From positions 1 to 15,502 of the forward strand of contig CAADYN010000209.1 of assembly GCA_900753285.1 (NCBI GenBank): 15,502 nucleotides of DNA, in the 5' to 3' direction. Shown here piece by piece: positions 1 to 7,600 of the stretch (the stretch's first letter is position 1; every line of letters starts with the position of its first letter). The position numbers were made by a program, and so were the translations under genes. Under the pieces are notes generated by a model that worked only from the letters and a program-made list of their open reading frames with translations, had not been told where the DNA came from and did not search any database. This DNA comes from Clostridia bacterium (GTDB lineage: Bacteria; Bacillota; Clostridia; Oscillospirales; CAG-272).

Positions 1-3
1 ACG

Positions 4-39
4 CTAAGGCGGCACAATCCGGCGATAGATGATTTTCAT
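4..39 (-). other. Start of a third element gene, frame closing after 11 codons
   Basis: An AGGAGGA ribosome site (minus strand, about 48-54) precedes an ATG at 39-37 by about nine bases. The frame reads MKIIYRRIVPP and stops at TAG (6-4). Genes at this place in related elements often encode a ParA-type ATPase beginning MKII followed by a Walker A motif, but no such motif appears here. It may be a gene broken by an insertion or frameshift just inside its start, or a true short peptide. The window ends three bases further on, so this cannot be settled. Confidence 0.3.
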
Positions 40-81
40 TTACACTGTCCTCCTTTCCGAGCATTGCTCAAATTGACGCCA

Positions 82-1002
82 TTAAAGAGTGTCTTCACAA
101 AGGCTATAATCGTAGGTCTTGGGCTTCTTTGACTCTGCTGATCTGTCCTGCCCGTAGAAATCATGGTTGACGAGGGCGGAATAGTAATTGTCTATCGTAG
201 CCGGTGCGTTATAGAGTGCCGTCAGCATATAGGCTCTGATGTTCCGAATATCCGAAGGACTTTTCCGCATTGCGTCGAAGACATAATCAATATGGCTACT
301 GTTCAGCTTCAAGAGACGAGATTTGACTACCTCCTTCGGCATATCTGCATTGTTGACACGGAGCGTTGGACTTGTAGAACAGATGGCATCCAGCATGACT
401 TCGATAATTTCATTCACGCGGTCAATGTCATACCGGCTGTCCTGAGATAAAATATCTACCTCCAAGTTTTCACGAATAATTTCTTCATAACGCTCTCTTT
501 CATCCATCGCATCCATCCCATCAGGATTGATAGATTGATATTTACTAAGTGAGTCATTTCTTTTTTTAGGGATTACTTGATTAGTATTTATTTGCGTGGG
601 CTTTTCCGTCATCGGTTCATCCGGTGGCGGCTTAACCGTTGTCGGGTTTTCCGATGACGGTAAATCCGGTGACGGCTTTTCCTTCTGCGGCAGTGCGTAA
701 ACCGTGTATTTGTTGCGGGACATTCTCCCGCGCTCGTCTCTGGATTGAACACGAACAACATATCCTTCGTCTTCCAGCTCTTTCATAGCCGTTCTGATAC
801 CGTCAATGCCGTCTGTATTCAGCATTGCAAGTCCACGGATGGAATAGTCCCAATCGGGAGGAAGACTGAGCATCTTTGAGAGAAGACCTACTGCCTTGAG
901 AGAAAGATTCCTGTTTCTCAGGTGGTGGTTAAGCATGGTGGTGAAGCCACCGGTATAGGTGTTGACGCTGATCTCACGATCTGCGCCGGTTTTACCTCTC
1001 AT
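82..1002 (-). CDS. DUF6017-type replication initiator / helix-turn-helix protein of a conjugative element
   Basis: This 306-residue protein probably starts replication of the excised element. Residues about 14-105 form a winged-helix-like domain (NHHLRNRNLSLKAVGLLSKM, then an arginine-rich wing ending RNKYTVYAL), typical of RepA-N/DnaD-like initiators. Residues about 106-150 are a proline-rich, low-complexity linker. Residues about 170-295 match my memory of DUF6017 (REKYEE-like entry, ending NYYSALVNHDFYG). The ATG at 1002 overlaps the end of the upstream gene by 11 bases and has an AAGGTGA ribosome site inside that gene, so the two are translationally coupled. The family name rests on recognition without a search; the alternative is a general phage-type replication protein. 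Confidence 0.78.
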   Translation of the reverse strand: MRGKTGADREISVNTYTGGFTTMLNHHLRNRNLSLKAVGLLSKMLSLPPDWDYSIRGLAMLNTDGIDGIRTAMKELEDEGYVVRVQSRDERGRMSRNKYTVYALPQKEKPSPDLPSSENPTTVKPPPDEPMTEKPTQINTNQVIPKKRNDSLSKYQSINPDGMDAMDERERYEEIIRENLEVDILSQDSRYDIDRVNEIIEVMLDAICSTSPTLRVNNADMPKEVVKSRLLKLNSSHIDYVFDAMRKSPSDIRNIRAYMLTALYNAPATIDNYYSALVNHDFYGQDRSAESKKPKTYDYSLCEDTL

Positions 1003-1207
1003 TGGACATCACCTTCTTTGTGGACTGCTTGGTAATGCAATATGGGCATTCCTCGAATACGCAGGACTGATATTTCCATAGGGGACGATGGAAACGGCAA
1101 TTCCGGCATTCAGGAAGGATTCCATCGTAGCCGCTGTCATAGTGATCAAAGCCGGGAGTGTCTTTCATCAGAGCTTCAAACGCCACGGCTTTATCGGGTG
1201 CATTCAT
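992..1207 (-). CDS. Small zinc-ribbon protein of the conjugative element
   Basis: A 71-residue protein with two CxxC pairs (C34/C37 and C54/C57) plus C49, suggesting a zinc ribbon. It has no membrane segment or signal peptide. Similar small cysteine-pair proteins commonly sit just upstream of the initiator gene in Clostridia conjugative elements, but no function is known to me. The start at 1207 is chosen because a GGAGG site lies 8 bases upstream. The ATG also overlaps the TGA of a leader open frame (ATGA), and the gene's own end overlaps the initiator start by 11 bases, so three frames are chained in one transcript. Confidence 0.72.
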   Translation of the reverse strand: MNAPDKAVAFEALMKDTPGFDHYDSGYDGILPECRNCRFHRPLWKYQSCVFEECPYCITKQSTKKVMSNER

Positions 1208-1326
1208 TTTGTACGACCTCCATTTTCAGATTGAAACAAGAAAAGCCCCGGTATTGTTCTGCTATGCGCAGTGCAATACCGGGGCTTCCCGATGATATTC
1301 AGTTTTATGCTGCTGCCTCCTTTCAC
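1204..1326 (-). CDS. Leader open reading frame spanning the attenuator hairpin
   Basis: Read on the minus strand, a frame is open from GTG at 1326 to a TGA at 1206-1204 that overlaps the ATG of the zinc-ribbon gene. An AAAGGAGG sequence (1323-1316) lies seven bases before an in-frame ATA (1308-1306), which would be perfect spacing for a start codon but ATA is rarely used; GTG at 1326 is the other candidate but has no clear ribosome site. The frame (34 or 40 codons) includes the peptide NIIGKPRYCTAHSRTIPG, encoded by the hairpin arms. It may be a regulatory leader peptide rather than a functional protein. Too short and unusual to call firmly. Confidence 0.4.
   Translation of the reverse strand: MKGGSSIKLNIIGKPRYCTAHSRTIPGLFLFQSENGGRTK
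1243..1287 (-). terminator. Attenuator-like hairpin in the element leader
   Basis: A perfect 14-bp stem (1243-1256 with 1274-1287, arms aagccccggtattg and its complement) encloses a 17-base loop that itself holds a ctgc/gcag stem. On the minus strand it is followed by TTTTCTTGTTT, giving an intrinsic terminator shape. It lies between the leader promoter and the zinc-ribbon gene, so it would stop transcription of the replication operon unless disrupted, for example by ribosomes translating the leader frame. Confidence 0.72.
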
Positions 1327-1449
1327 GGTTGCGGTTGCAGCTTACCGCAGTCAAAGAGCTTTGCTCACTTTTTGCTCGTGAAAGTTGGACAAAATCAGCG
1401 AAACACCAGTGTTTTCAAGGCTTTCTGACCTTGCCCCTATTATAACCTA
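1288..1449. other. Element terminal region with stacked inverted repeats
   Basis: No protein gene other than the leader frame start. It holds perfect short inverted repeats: tgcggt/accgca near 1331-1350, caaag/ctttg near 1359-1370, aaacac-ca-gtgttt at 1401-1414, and caagg/ccttg at 1416-1433. They sit in the last 120 bases before the spoVT junction. They may be RNA hairpins of the operon leader or binding sites for recombination proteins at the element end; the sequence does not decide between these. Confidence 0.4.
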
Positions 1450-1469
1450 ATCGTCTATTCGTCTGACAA
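1439..1469 (-). promoter_or_regulatory. Candidate promoter at the element/spoVT junction
   Basis: On the minus strand TATAAT lies at 1444-1439. TTGTCA at 1469-1464 is a possible -35, with a long 19-base spacer. The -10 is on the element side of the junction and the -35 is inside spoVT codons 6-7, so this promoter may be created by insertion. It would drive the leader and the replication genes. The wide spacer makes it tentative. Confidence 0.38.
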
Positions 1470-1485
1470 TTCCAGTAGCTTTCAT
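1447..1485 (-). pseudogene. spoVT: 5' remnant of spoVT, interrupted by the element
   Basis: An AAAGGAG ribosome site (1499-1493) lies seven bases before ATG (1485-1483), and the frame reads MKATGIVRRIDD then TAG (1449-1447). The first 12 residues are identical to the conserved N-terminus of SpoVT, an AbrB/SpoVT-family swapped-hairpin DNA-binding regulator of forespore genes, whose next residues should be LGRVVIPKEIR. The match ends exactly at codon 12, where the mobile element sequence begins. The remaining gene is expected beyond the far end of the element. The gene would be inactive while the element is integrated, unless there is another copy. Confidence 0.8.
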
Positions 1486-1609
1486 ATATAAGCTCCTTTA
1501 ATAAATTTTGCTTCTGCGGTAATATTGTTTACAATAGGAAAATTATTATACGTCCGGGGAATTGTCATATTTCGGAATTTGCTTCCTCTCGCCGATATTG
1601 AGATTTTTC
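1486..1609. other. Divergent region upstream of spoVT remnant
   Basis: This stretch carries the control region of spoVT (minus strand) and lies back to back with the aldo/keto reductase promoter. It contains a perfect inverted repeat tattgt-tt-acaata at 1523-1536, a possible operator. On the minus strand a TATAATA element at about 1544-1550 with an AAATA 17 bases upstream weakly resembles a sporulation sigma-G-type promoter, the known class for spoVT, with about two mismatches; this is a guess. Confidence 0.35.
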
Positions 1610-1638
1610 TTGACAAAAGACGCGCGTGATGTTATCAT
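1610..1638 (+). promoter_or_regulatory. Sigma-A promoter of the aldo/keto reductase gene
   Basis: TTGACA at 1610-1615 and TATCAT at 1633-1638 are separated by exactly 17 bases. Transcription would begin near 1645, a short distance before the AAGGAG ribosome site at 1658-1663. Confidence 0.8.
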
Positions 1639-1671
1639 AATATTGATATAATTCTAAAAGGAGTACAGTTT

Positions 1672-2589
1672 ATGAAATATACTACACTCGCGGGACTTGA
1701 AGTTTCACGTGTGGCTCAGGGCTGCATGAGAATCGGCGGACTTACTCCCGCTCAGATCGACGAGGTTATCAAGACCGATATCGAAAACGGAATCAATTAC
1801 TTCGACCACGCTGATATCTACGGCGGCGGAGTGTGCGAAGAAAAGTTCGGCAACTTCCTCTGCGCCAATCCCTCTCTCCGTGATGAGATATTTATTCAGA
1901 CAAAGTGCGGAATCAAACCCGGTTCTTACGATTTCGATAAGGAATACATCATTTCCTGCGTAGAAAAGAGTCTGAAGAGACTTAAAGTGGATTATCTTGA
2001 TTTTCTGCTTCTCCACCGTCCCGATACTCTTTGTGAGCCGGAAAGAGTTGCCGAGGCGTTCAACATCCTCTACGACAGCGAAAAGGTCAGAAACTTCGGC
2101 GTGTCGAACCACAATCCCTACCAGATTGAACTGCTCAATAAGTATATGCAGCCGGAGAGACGCATTCTCGTAAATCAGCTCCAGTTCAGCATTACCAACA
2201 CCGGAATGATCGACTGCGGTCTCAACGTGAACATGGACAAGGACGCGGGCATAAACCGTGACGGAATGGTTCTCGACTACTGCCGTCTCAATGACATCAC
2301 CATTCAGCCGTGGTCTCCCTTCCAGTTCGGTTTCTTCGGCGGAACATTCATCGGAAACCCGAACTACGAGGAGCTTAACAAAAAGCTTGAAGAAATCGGC
2401 GAAAAGTACGGCACAAACTCCACCGGAATGGCAATTGCATGGATTCTCCGTCATCCCGCAAAGATGCAGCCCATCATCGGCACTGTAAATCCGGAGAGAA
2501 TCAAAACCATCGCAAACGCCGCCGATATTACAATAACACACGACGAATGGTACGAGCTTTACCGCGCATCCGGCAAGACTCTTCCGTAA
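1672..2589 (+). CDS. Aldo/keto reductase, YdhF-like
   Basis: A 305-residue cytoplasmic NAD(P)H-dependent oxidoreductase of the aldo/keto reductase superfamily, reducing an aldehyde or ketone; the natural substrate is unknown. The catalytic tetrad is visible: D45 and Y50 in FDHADIYGGG, K78 in QTKCG, and H115 in LLLHRPD. The C-terminal half has the cofactor-binding elements GVSNHNP (about 139-145), QLQFSI, and IIGTVNPERI near 273-282. Length and the opening MKYTTLAGLEVSRVAQGCMRI fit the YdhF-type subfamily. The AAGGAG site sits eight bases before the ATG. It is a single-gene unit with its own promoter and terminator, next to the disrupted spoVT. Confidence 0.9.
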   Translation: MKYTTLAGLEVSRVAQGCMRIGGLTPAQIDEVIKTDIENGINYFDHADIYGGGVCEEKFGNFLCANPSLRDEIFIQTKCGIKPGSYDFDKEYIISCVEKSLKRLKVDYLDFLLLHRPDTLCEPERVAEAFNILYDSEKVRNFGVSNHNPYQIELLNKYMQPERRILVNQLQFSITNTGMIDCGLNVNMDKDAGINRDGMVLDYCRLNDITIQPWSPFQFGFFGGTFIGNPNYEELNKKLEEIGEKYGTNSTGMAIAWILRHPAKMQPIIGTVNPERIKTIANAADITITHDEWYELYRASGKTLP

Positions 2590-2598
2590 GCGAATACG

Positions 2599-2629
2599 AA
2601 AAGGTATGTCTGTTTTGGCATACTTTTTT
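2599..2629 (+). terminator. Intrinsic terminator of the aldo/keto reductase gene
   Basis: Stem 2599-2608 pairs with 2619-2628 (10 bp with one G-U pair), loop of ten bases, and the T run at 2624-2629. Confidence 0.75.
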
Positions 2630-2793
2630 CATTTTCAGCCGGAGTTAACGTGCTGCTCATCTGTAATGAAAACAATATTAATAATTAATGAGTTAAACTC
2701 CGCAAAATATGTTATATTGTCTAAAATACAATAACTTGATACAATTTAAATATGCCATGTGCTGTGAATTATGCAGAATCAAAAGGTGCCGTA
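2630..2793. other. AT-rich intergenic stretch without a recognisable gene
   Basis: No credible coding frame. A weak upstream promoter candidate is TTGTCT (2717-2722), 17 bases, TACAAT (2740-2745), on the plus strand. The same place has tattgt/acaata half sites (2715-2720 and 2728-2733, seven bases apart) and a small palindrome gagtt-a-aactc at 2690-2700. Confidence 0.3.
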
Positions 2794-2822
2794 TTGACAA
2801 CTGTAATTTATCATGTTATTAT
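2794..2822 (+). promoter_or_regulatory. Sigma-A promoter of the CBM9-like surface protein gene
   Basis: TTGACA at 2794-2799, 17-base spacer, TATTAT at 2817-2822. It lies about 40 bases upstream of the GGGAGGA ribosome site at 2856-2862. Confidence 0.72.
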
Positions 2823-2866
2823 TTTATACAGCAGAGCAGATAAAATAACATTTTTGGGAGGAAAAT

Positions 2867-3937
2867 ATGAAATAACTCAGCATTATTCTCGCGGCACTTT
2901 TAACAGGTTTAACAGCGGTAAAGCTTTTTGCGGCTGATCCTGTTGTAGACTGCTATGTTCCCGAGAAGGCGGCAACAGTCGACGGTATTGTCGAGGATGG
3001 AGAATGGGACGGCGCGACAAAGCTCACTCTCAACATCTCCGACACTTCAACATGGACAGAAGGCGGCGCGGGTATCGTAGGCTCCGACGGCTACAAGACC
3101 TACAACCACACCGACGACGACTTCTCAACAAGCCTTTCCTTCATGTGCGACGGTACATATATGTACATCCTCATGACACGTAAGGACTCCACAATGAACT
3201 TCGCAACCGACAACTTCCACACACCGTATGCATCCGACTGCGGACTTATGTGGTTCTACGATACCGAATACGGCGTACAGTACGGACTTCAGCTCCTTGC
3301 TTCCGATAAGAAGGGAACACCTCACATCGGTTATTTCTTCATGGACGCCGACCAGTCCACCTCCGAAGACCTGACGGAAGCCGAAAATGCTGTAGCTGTA
3401 ACTAAGGTTGACGGCGACACATACGTTATGGAAGCTAAGGTTCTCATGTCCTCGATGGACGACTTTGCAGAGGTTTACAACAGCGGCTCTATCAGAGTTA
3501 CATGGTGCGCCGTTAACATCTGCGAGGACGGATGGGACAGCGACGACGGTCAGCACACTCTCTGGGGTACGAACTATCAGGCGCAGTATGTCGGAGTAAA
3601 TGACTGGGAAAAAGCTCCCGTTCTCGTACTCGGCACAGACACAACAGCCGCTGCAGAGACAGAAGCACCTGCGGAGACAGAGGCTGCTCCCGAAACTGAA
3701 GCCGAAACTGAAGCCGAAACAGTTGCCGGGACAGAAGCCGCTCCCGAGACAGAGGCAGAAACCGTAGCTGAAACCGAAGCTGCACCCGAAACCGAGGCTG
3801 AAACAGAAGCTCACGAAGTAGTGGAAGAAACCGTAAAGACGGAAGAAACCGCTCCTCAGACGTTCGACATGGGCGTTGTTGCAGCTATCGCGGGAATCGT
3901 ATCTCTCGCAGGCGCAGCAGTAGCAAAGAAGCACTGA
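2867..3937 (+). pseudogene. Secreted CBM9-like surface protein, stop at codon 3
   Basis: The frame of 356 codons is intact except for TAA at 2873-2875: MK, stop, LSIILAALLTGLTAVKLFAA. The hydrophobic part is a normal signal peptide, so the original was probably MKKLSIIL with one AAA-to-TAA change. The mature part has a CBM9/DOMON-like carbohydrate-binding beta-sandwich (about residues 27-260; entry motif VDGIVEDGEWDGA), then three near-copies of TEAAPETEAET, then APQTFD, a hydrophobic segment and AKKH at the end, a cell-surface anchor layout. Promoter, GGGAGGA site and every downstream codon are preserved, so the stop is recent, suppressed, or an error. No in-frame ATG, GTG or TTG start lies close downstream; the first ATG is at 3143, inside the domain. 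Confidence 0.8.
3655..3840 (+). repeat. Thr-Glu-Ala-rich linker repeats in the surface protein
   Basis: Three imperfect copies of a unit encoding TEAAPETEAET plus variants, preceded by AETEAPAE and followed by AHEVVEETVKTEE. It forms an acidic extended stalk between the binding domain and the wall or membrane end. The codons vary between copies, so the peptide rather than the DNA is conserved. The lipoprotein at the window end has a similar linker. Confidence 0.75.
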
Positions 3938-3964
3938 ATCATATAAATTTGTAAAACAAAAAAA

Positions 3965-4002
3965 CTGCCGTAAGCCGGATTTTGCTCCGAAACTTACGGC
4001 AG
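3965..4002. terminator. Bidirectional intrinsic terminator
   Basis: A perfect 10-bp stem (3965-3974 with 3993-4002, ctgccgtaag) has an A run on its left and eight Ts on its right (4005-4012), so it can end both the plus-strand surface protein transcript and the minus-strand GH38/PHP transcript. An inner cgga/tccg pairing extends the stem. Confidence 0.85.
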
Positions 4003-4015
4003 AATTTTTTTTGTT

Positions 4016-4672
4016 TTAGCCTTTTATGAGTTCGTAATTACCGCTTCTTAATACTTCTATAAGCTGTTTTTCGCTTGTGATGGGGAAATCCGTTAAAATT
4101 CCTCCGCGCGGCTGATGCTCGGGGTCGTGGTGGTCTGTTCCGGAGGTTTTTATCTTTCCGTACTTTTCCGCCCAAACCTCAGCTATGTCGTTGTTAGAGT
4201 TGTGTCCCGGATGTCCGTTGAACACCTCTATTCCGTCAACATAGTCGGGATTTGTCACAACCATGCCGAAGCGGAACGGATGCGCCTGAATGGTCAGAAG
4301 TCCGTCCTCGCGAGCCATTTTTGTGAAGTTTTTGACTCCCATTGTGAGCATATCGCGGTGGTTTAAGAGGTATTCCTTGTCAAAACCGAACACAAGGTAG
4401 TCGTTTGAGCTTTGAGTAAAGCGGAACTCAAGACCCATGAGGATGTTCATTCTGCCGGCAGACGCCTTTTCGAGAAGCTCGAGCGCGTGATATCTCTTCT
4501 CAACCTTTGCTTCCCAGTTCTCGGCGTCTCCGTCTGAGGGAGCAAAGTGATTCGTCAGAAATATTGTCGTGTAGCCGGCTTTGTAATATTTTTCCGCAAT
4601 GCCTTCAGCCGTTTCATGTGAGCATCCGCTGGCGTCCTTTGAGTGGCAGTGCAGTTCTGTTTTGTACTTCAT
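4016..4672 (-). CDS. PHP-domain phosphoesterase
   Basis: A 218-residue cytoplasmic metal-dependent hydrolase of the PHP family, which cleaves phosphate esters. The ligand pattern is visible: ELHCHS gives H8 and H10, TNH gives H42, GLEF gives E82, QAHP gives H131, NGHPGH gives H154 and neighbours, and GTDHH gives D180 and H181. The short length without extra domains fits the YciV/histidinol-phosphatase-like branch rather than polymerase PHP domains; the substrate is unknown. It starts one base after the GH38 stop, so the two genes share a transcript and this one probably relies on coupled translation, because only a weak AGAAAGA sequence precedes the ATG. Confidence 0.85.
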   Translation of the reverse strand: MKYKTELHCHSKDASGCSHETAEGIAEKYYKAGYTTIFLTNHFAPSDGDAENWEAKVEKRYHALELLEKASAGRMNILMGLEFRFTQSSNDYLVFGFDKEYLLNHRDMLTMGVKNFTKMAREDGLLTIQAHPFRFGMVVTNPDYVDGIEVFNGHPGHNSNNDIAEVWAEKYGKIKTSGTDHHDPEHQPRGGILTDFPITSEKQLIEVLRSGNYELIKG

Positions 4673-4673
4673 T

Positions 4674-7600
4674 TTATCTTTCTACAAGAACAGTCTTGAT
4701 TTGAAAAGGAGTGAAGCGCAGAGTAACTTCGCCGTCCTTAATCTCAAGCTCTTCTTCCTTTTCTTCGAGCATATTTGTGAGGTAAGCCTTTTTTGCGCCG
4801 CCAACGTTCAGCTTGCATACGGAGTGGTTGCGTTCAGCTTCATAGAGACGGAGCACATAAGCGTTTTCGATGTCCTCGGCATTCTTGACAGCTTCGCAGA
4901 TGATAGCGTTTCCTGTGAGCGAGAAGAGCTTCGGAAGTTCGCACTTGCCTTCAACCTCGACGGGAGCATAGTTGAATTCATACGCGGGCTTTATAACGGT
5001 TTCTGCGTCGAATGCTCCGATGTGCGGGAGAAGGGAATACTTCATTGTCTGAATGCCGGTGTCGGTGAACGGGTCGGGACGGGTGCCTCCTTTGTGAAGT
5101 GTGAGTCTCATGTCGGAGCCTTCCGCGGACATACCGTACTTGCAGTCGTTGAGTATTGCTACGCCGTAGTGTGTCTCGGACATATCGGACCACTTGTGGT
5201 TGCAGACTTCAAACTTAGCTTCTTCGATAGTGTTGTTGCGTGTTGTGGGTCTGTCGATGTGACCGAACTGGATTTCGTTCTTTACGAATGCGGAGCGGAT
5301 GCTTACGTCAAAGCCTGCCTTAAGGATGGAGTGTCTTTCGTCCCAGTCGAGCTTTGTCTCAAAATCAACTCTGCGGTTTCCGGAGTAGAATACTGTGTCG
5401 ACAACAGCGGTGGAGTGTCTGCCGAGCTTGTATGTGCTTCTTACGCGGTATTCAACTTCGCCGTCTGATACAGTCTCGCGGGAAACAAGCTCCGTTACGG
5501 GGTTCATCTTCATGAATACGTCGTCGTCGATGTCCCAGTTGTCCCATGAATTCGGAACATCTTCGCCGAACCAGAGTGTGCCGAGAGAAGTGCCGGAGAG
5601 ATTTCTAACTTCGCGGTCAGCCTGAACGTCGTAGAGGGAAGCGATATATCCGTTTTCGTCGAACTTTACGCGGTAGAACGGAGTTTCGAGTGTGTCGCCG
5701 TCAGCCTTGAACGCACTGCCTGTCTTAACGGGAGCTGTCTTTTCGAGAACTGCCGCGGAATTTGCGGGAATGCTTACGGTGAACGCGGTCTTCTTGTTTC
5801 CGTCAAAGTCGGTGTAGGTCTGTGATGTGCGTCCCGCGATGCCAGTTTCACCGTCGAGAACAACAACGTCGTTTCTGTCGAATGAAAGAGTGTTTACAAG
5901 AGAGAACTTTCCGTCGGCTTTTTCGGTCATCTTGTCGGCATATCCGGCTGTCTCAGCGTTTACGTCGGCAATGAGCTTGTCCATTTCGGGAATTTCAATC
6001 TCGTATACCTTCGGGATGCAGGTGCCGGGGAGAATGTCGTGGAACTGGTTCTTGAGGAGTACCTTGTAGTATTCGTCGTGCTTTTCGCTTGTCCTCTCGC
6101 CGGAGAGAACGTTCATAAGCTCAAAGTCGTGGAGAGCAATCTCGGCTTTTCTGTTGTGCTTCTTTACTTCATGCATCTTTGTGAGCGTGCCGCGGTGAAG
6201 CTCAAGATAAAGTTCGCCGTCGTAGAGCGGGAGCTTGTCCTTCTTTTCTTCAACCTTGTGCATGAACGCGCTGATTGTGGTTTCCTCAACCTTCGGCATA
6301 CCGTCAAGGTCTTTCGCTCTCTTAAGGAATTCAAGCATAGCGGGAGTAGGTCCGCCGCCGCCGTCACCGAAGCCGTATGCCGCAAGTCTCATGTCGCAGG
6401 AGCTCTTGTCAGTGTTGTCGCGGATGATTCCTGTGAGGTTTTCGACGTCTGGGATGAAGTGCGTACGGTTGAGGTGGGTGATGACTTCGGAGCCGTCGAT
6501 TCCGCGCCAGATGAATGTGTCGGCAGGGAAGTGGTTGAGATCGTTCCAACCCATTTTTGTGGTGTAGAAATACTTTACGCCGGACTTCTGCATGATCTGC
6601 GGGATAGCGGCGTTGTAACCGAATGTATCGGGGAGCCAGAACGAGTCGGAGCGGTATCCGAGATACTTTTCGGTGAATCTCTGACCGTAGAGGAACTGAC
6701 GTACCATAGCCTCGCCGCCGGTGATATTGCAGTCGCATTCAACCCATACGCCGCCGTTCGGTTCATATCTGCCCTCTGCAACCTTCTGCTTGATGCGCTC
6801 AAATATAGAGGGATAGTATTCTCTCATCCAGTCGAGGTGGAGCGCGGAGGACTGAATGAATGTGTAGTTTGGATATATATCCATGAGCGTGAGAGCTTCG
6901 GCGTAGGTTCTCGCGCACTTTCTGATGGTTTCGGAAACGGGCCAGAGCCATGCGGTGTCCATGTGTGAGTGCCCGATCACGCCGAGATATCCTCTGGAGC
7001 GGTCGCCAGTGCCTTTTTCGAGAGCGGGTGCGAGGCATTCCGATACTTTTTTGCAGGAGGCGTGAATTTCTTCGTCGGACGCGCTTCTGATATCCTGAAT
7101 GAGGTAGGGGAAAGCGTCGATGAGAGCCTGATGAGCCTTCATGGAAGCATAGTTTTCGCCGGGGAGACGGGAGAGCTGAAGAACGGTAGCTACGTCGAAC
7201 ACGAAATTATTTATAACCTCGTCGAGCACAACAAGCTGAACGCCTTCAAAGGTGAGGTTGTAGCTGTCGAGAGTGTCCTCGTCGCGCATATATGATTCGT
7301 AAGGTGCGCATCCGAATTCCGTGTGACCGGCATAGCATTCAAAAGCGAGGTCTATCTTCTCGCCTGCCTTAGCCGAGCCTGAGATTATCATGCAGCTGTG
7401 TTCGCCGCCGATGAAACGGTTCTTTGAGTTGATGATTCCGGCAGGTTCGCCGTTCTTGAAGCAGAGAATCTCTCTTGCGCGTCCTGTGGGAACAGCACCG
7501 ATGAGATGACCTTCGCATTCCTCGGGAACAGTGACTTCGCAGCGGAGCCAGATGTTGCCGTATTCCTCACCCCACTTTGTACCTTTTTCTATCGGGTGCA

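Larger units (their letters stand above)
1..1449. mobile_element. End of an integrative and conjugative element (partial)
   Basis: The first 1.4 kb has the gene content of the replication end of a Clostridia conjugative element: a DUF6017-type initiator protein, a small zinc-ribbon protein and a long structured leader, all reading leftwards off the window. The right boundary is placed near 1446-1450 because the neighbouring sequence, read on the minus strand, is the start of spoVT and stops matching that gene after codon 12. Seen: the broken spoVT and the minus-strand operon. Known: these gene types travel together in Tn1549/CTn-like elements. Inferred: the exact end and the element type, since no integrase or relaxase gene lies within the window. 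Confidence 0.72.

Noticed and set aside
1..30. Group II intron 5' end just after MKII
   Set aside because: The sequence reads GTGCC rather than the GUGYG start usual for such introns, and too few bases are available; kept only as one possibility.
1705..2541. Minus-strand frame of 278 residues opposite the aldo/keto reductase
   Set aside because: Shadow of a gene with a visible catalytic tetrad, promoter and terminator.
2752..2937. 61-residue plus-strand frame upstream of the surface protein
   Set aside because: It crosses the promoter, ribosome site and signal-peptide codons of the surface protein in another frame, and has no ribosome site of its own.
3655..3840. CRISPR-like or satellite DNA array
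   Set aside because: The repeats are imperfect at DNA level, have no unique spacers and encode a regular protein linker in one frame.
3125..3934. Minus-strand Phe/Gly/Cys-rich frame opposite the surface protein
   Set aside because: The biased composition is the complement of the Thr-Glu-Ala repeat codons; no ribosome site.
4599..5468. Long plus-strand frame (289 residues) opposite the GH38 gene
   Set aside because: Antisense shadow: no ribosome site, no recognisable domain, and it lies wholly against strongly conserved GH38/PHP coding sequence.
6039..6968. Long plus-strand frame (309 residues) opposite the GH38 catalytic region
   Set aside because: The opposite strand carries the GH38 active-site motifs; the composition is that of a mirror frame.
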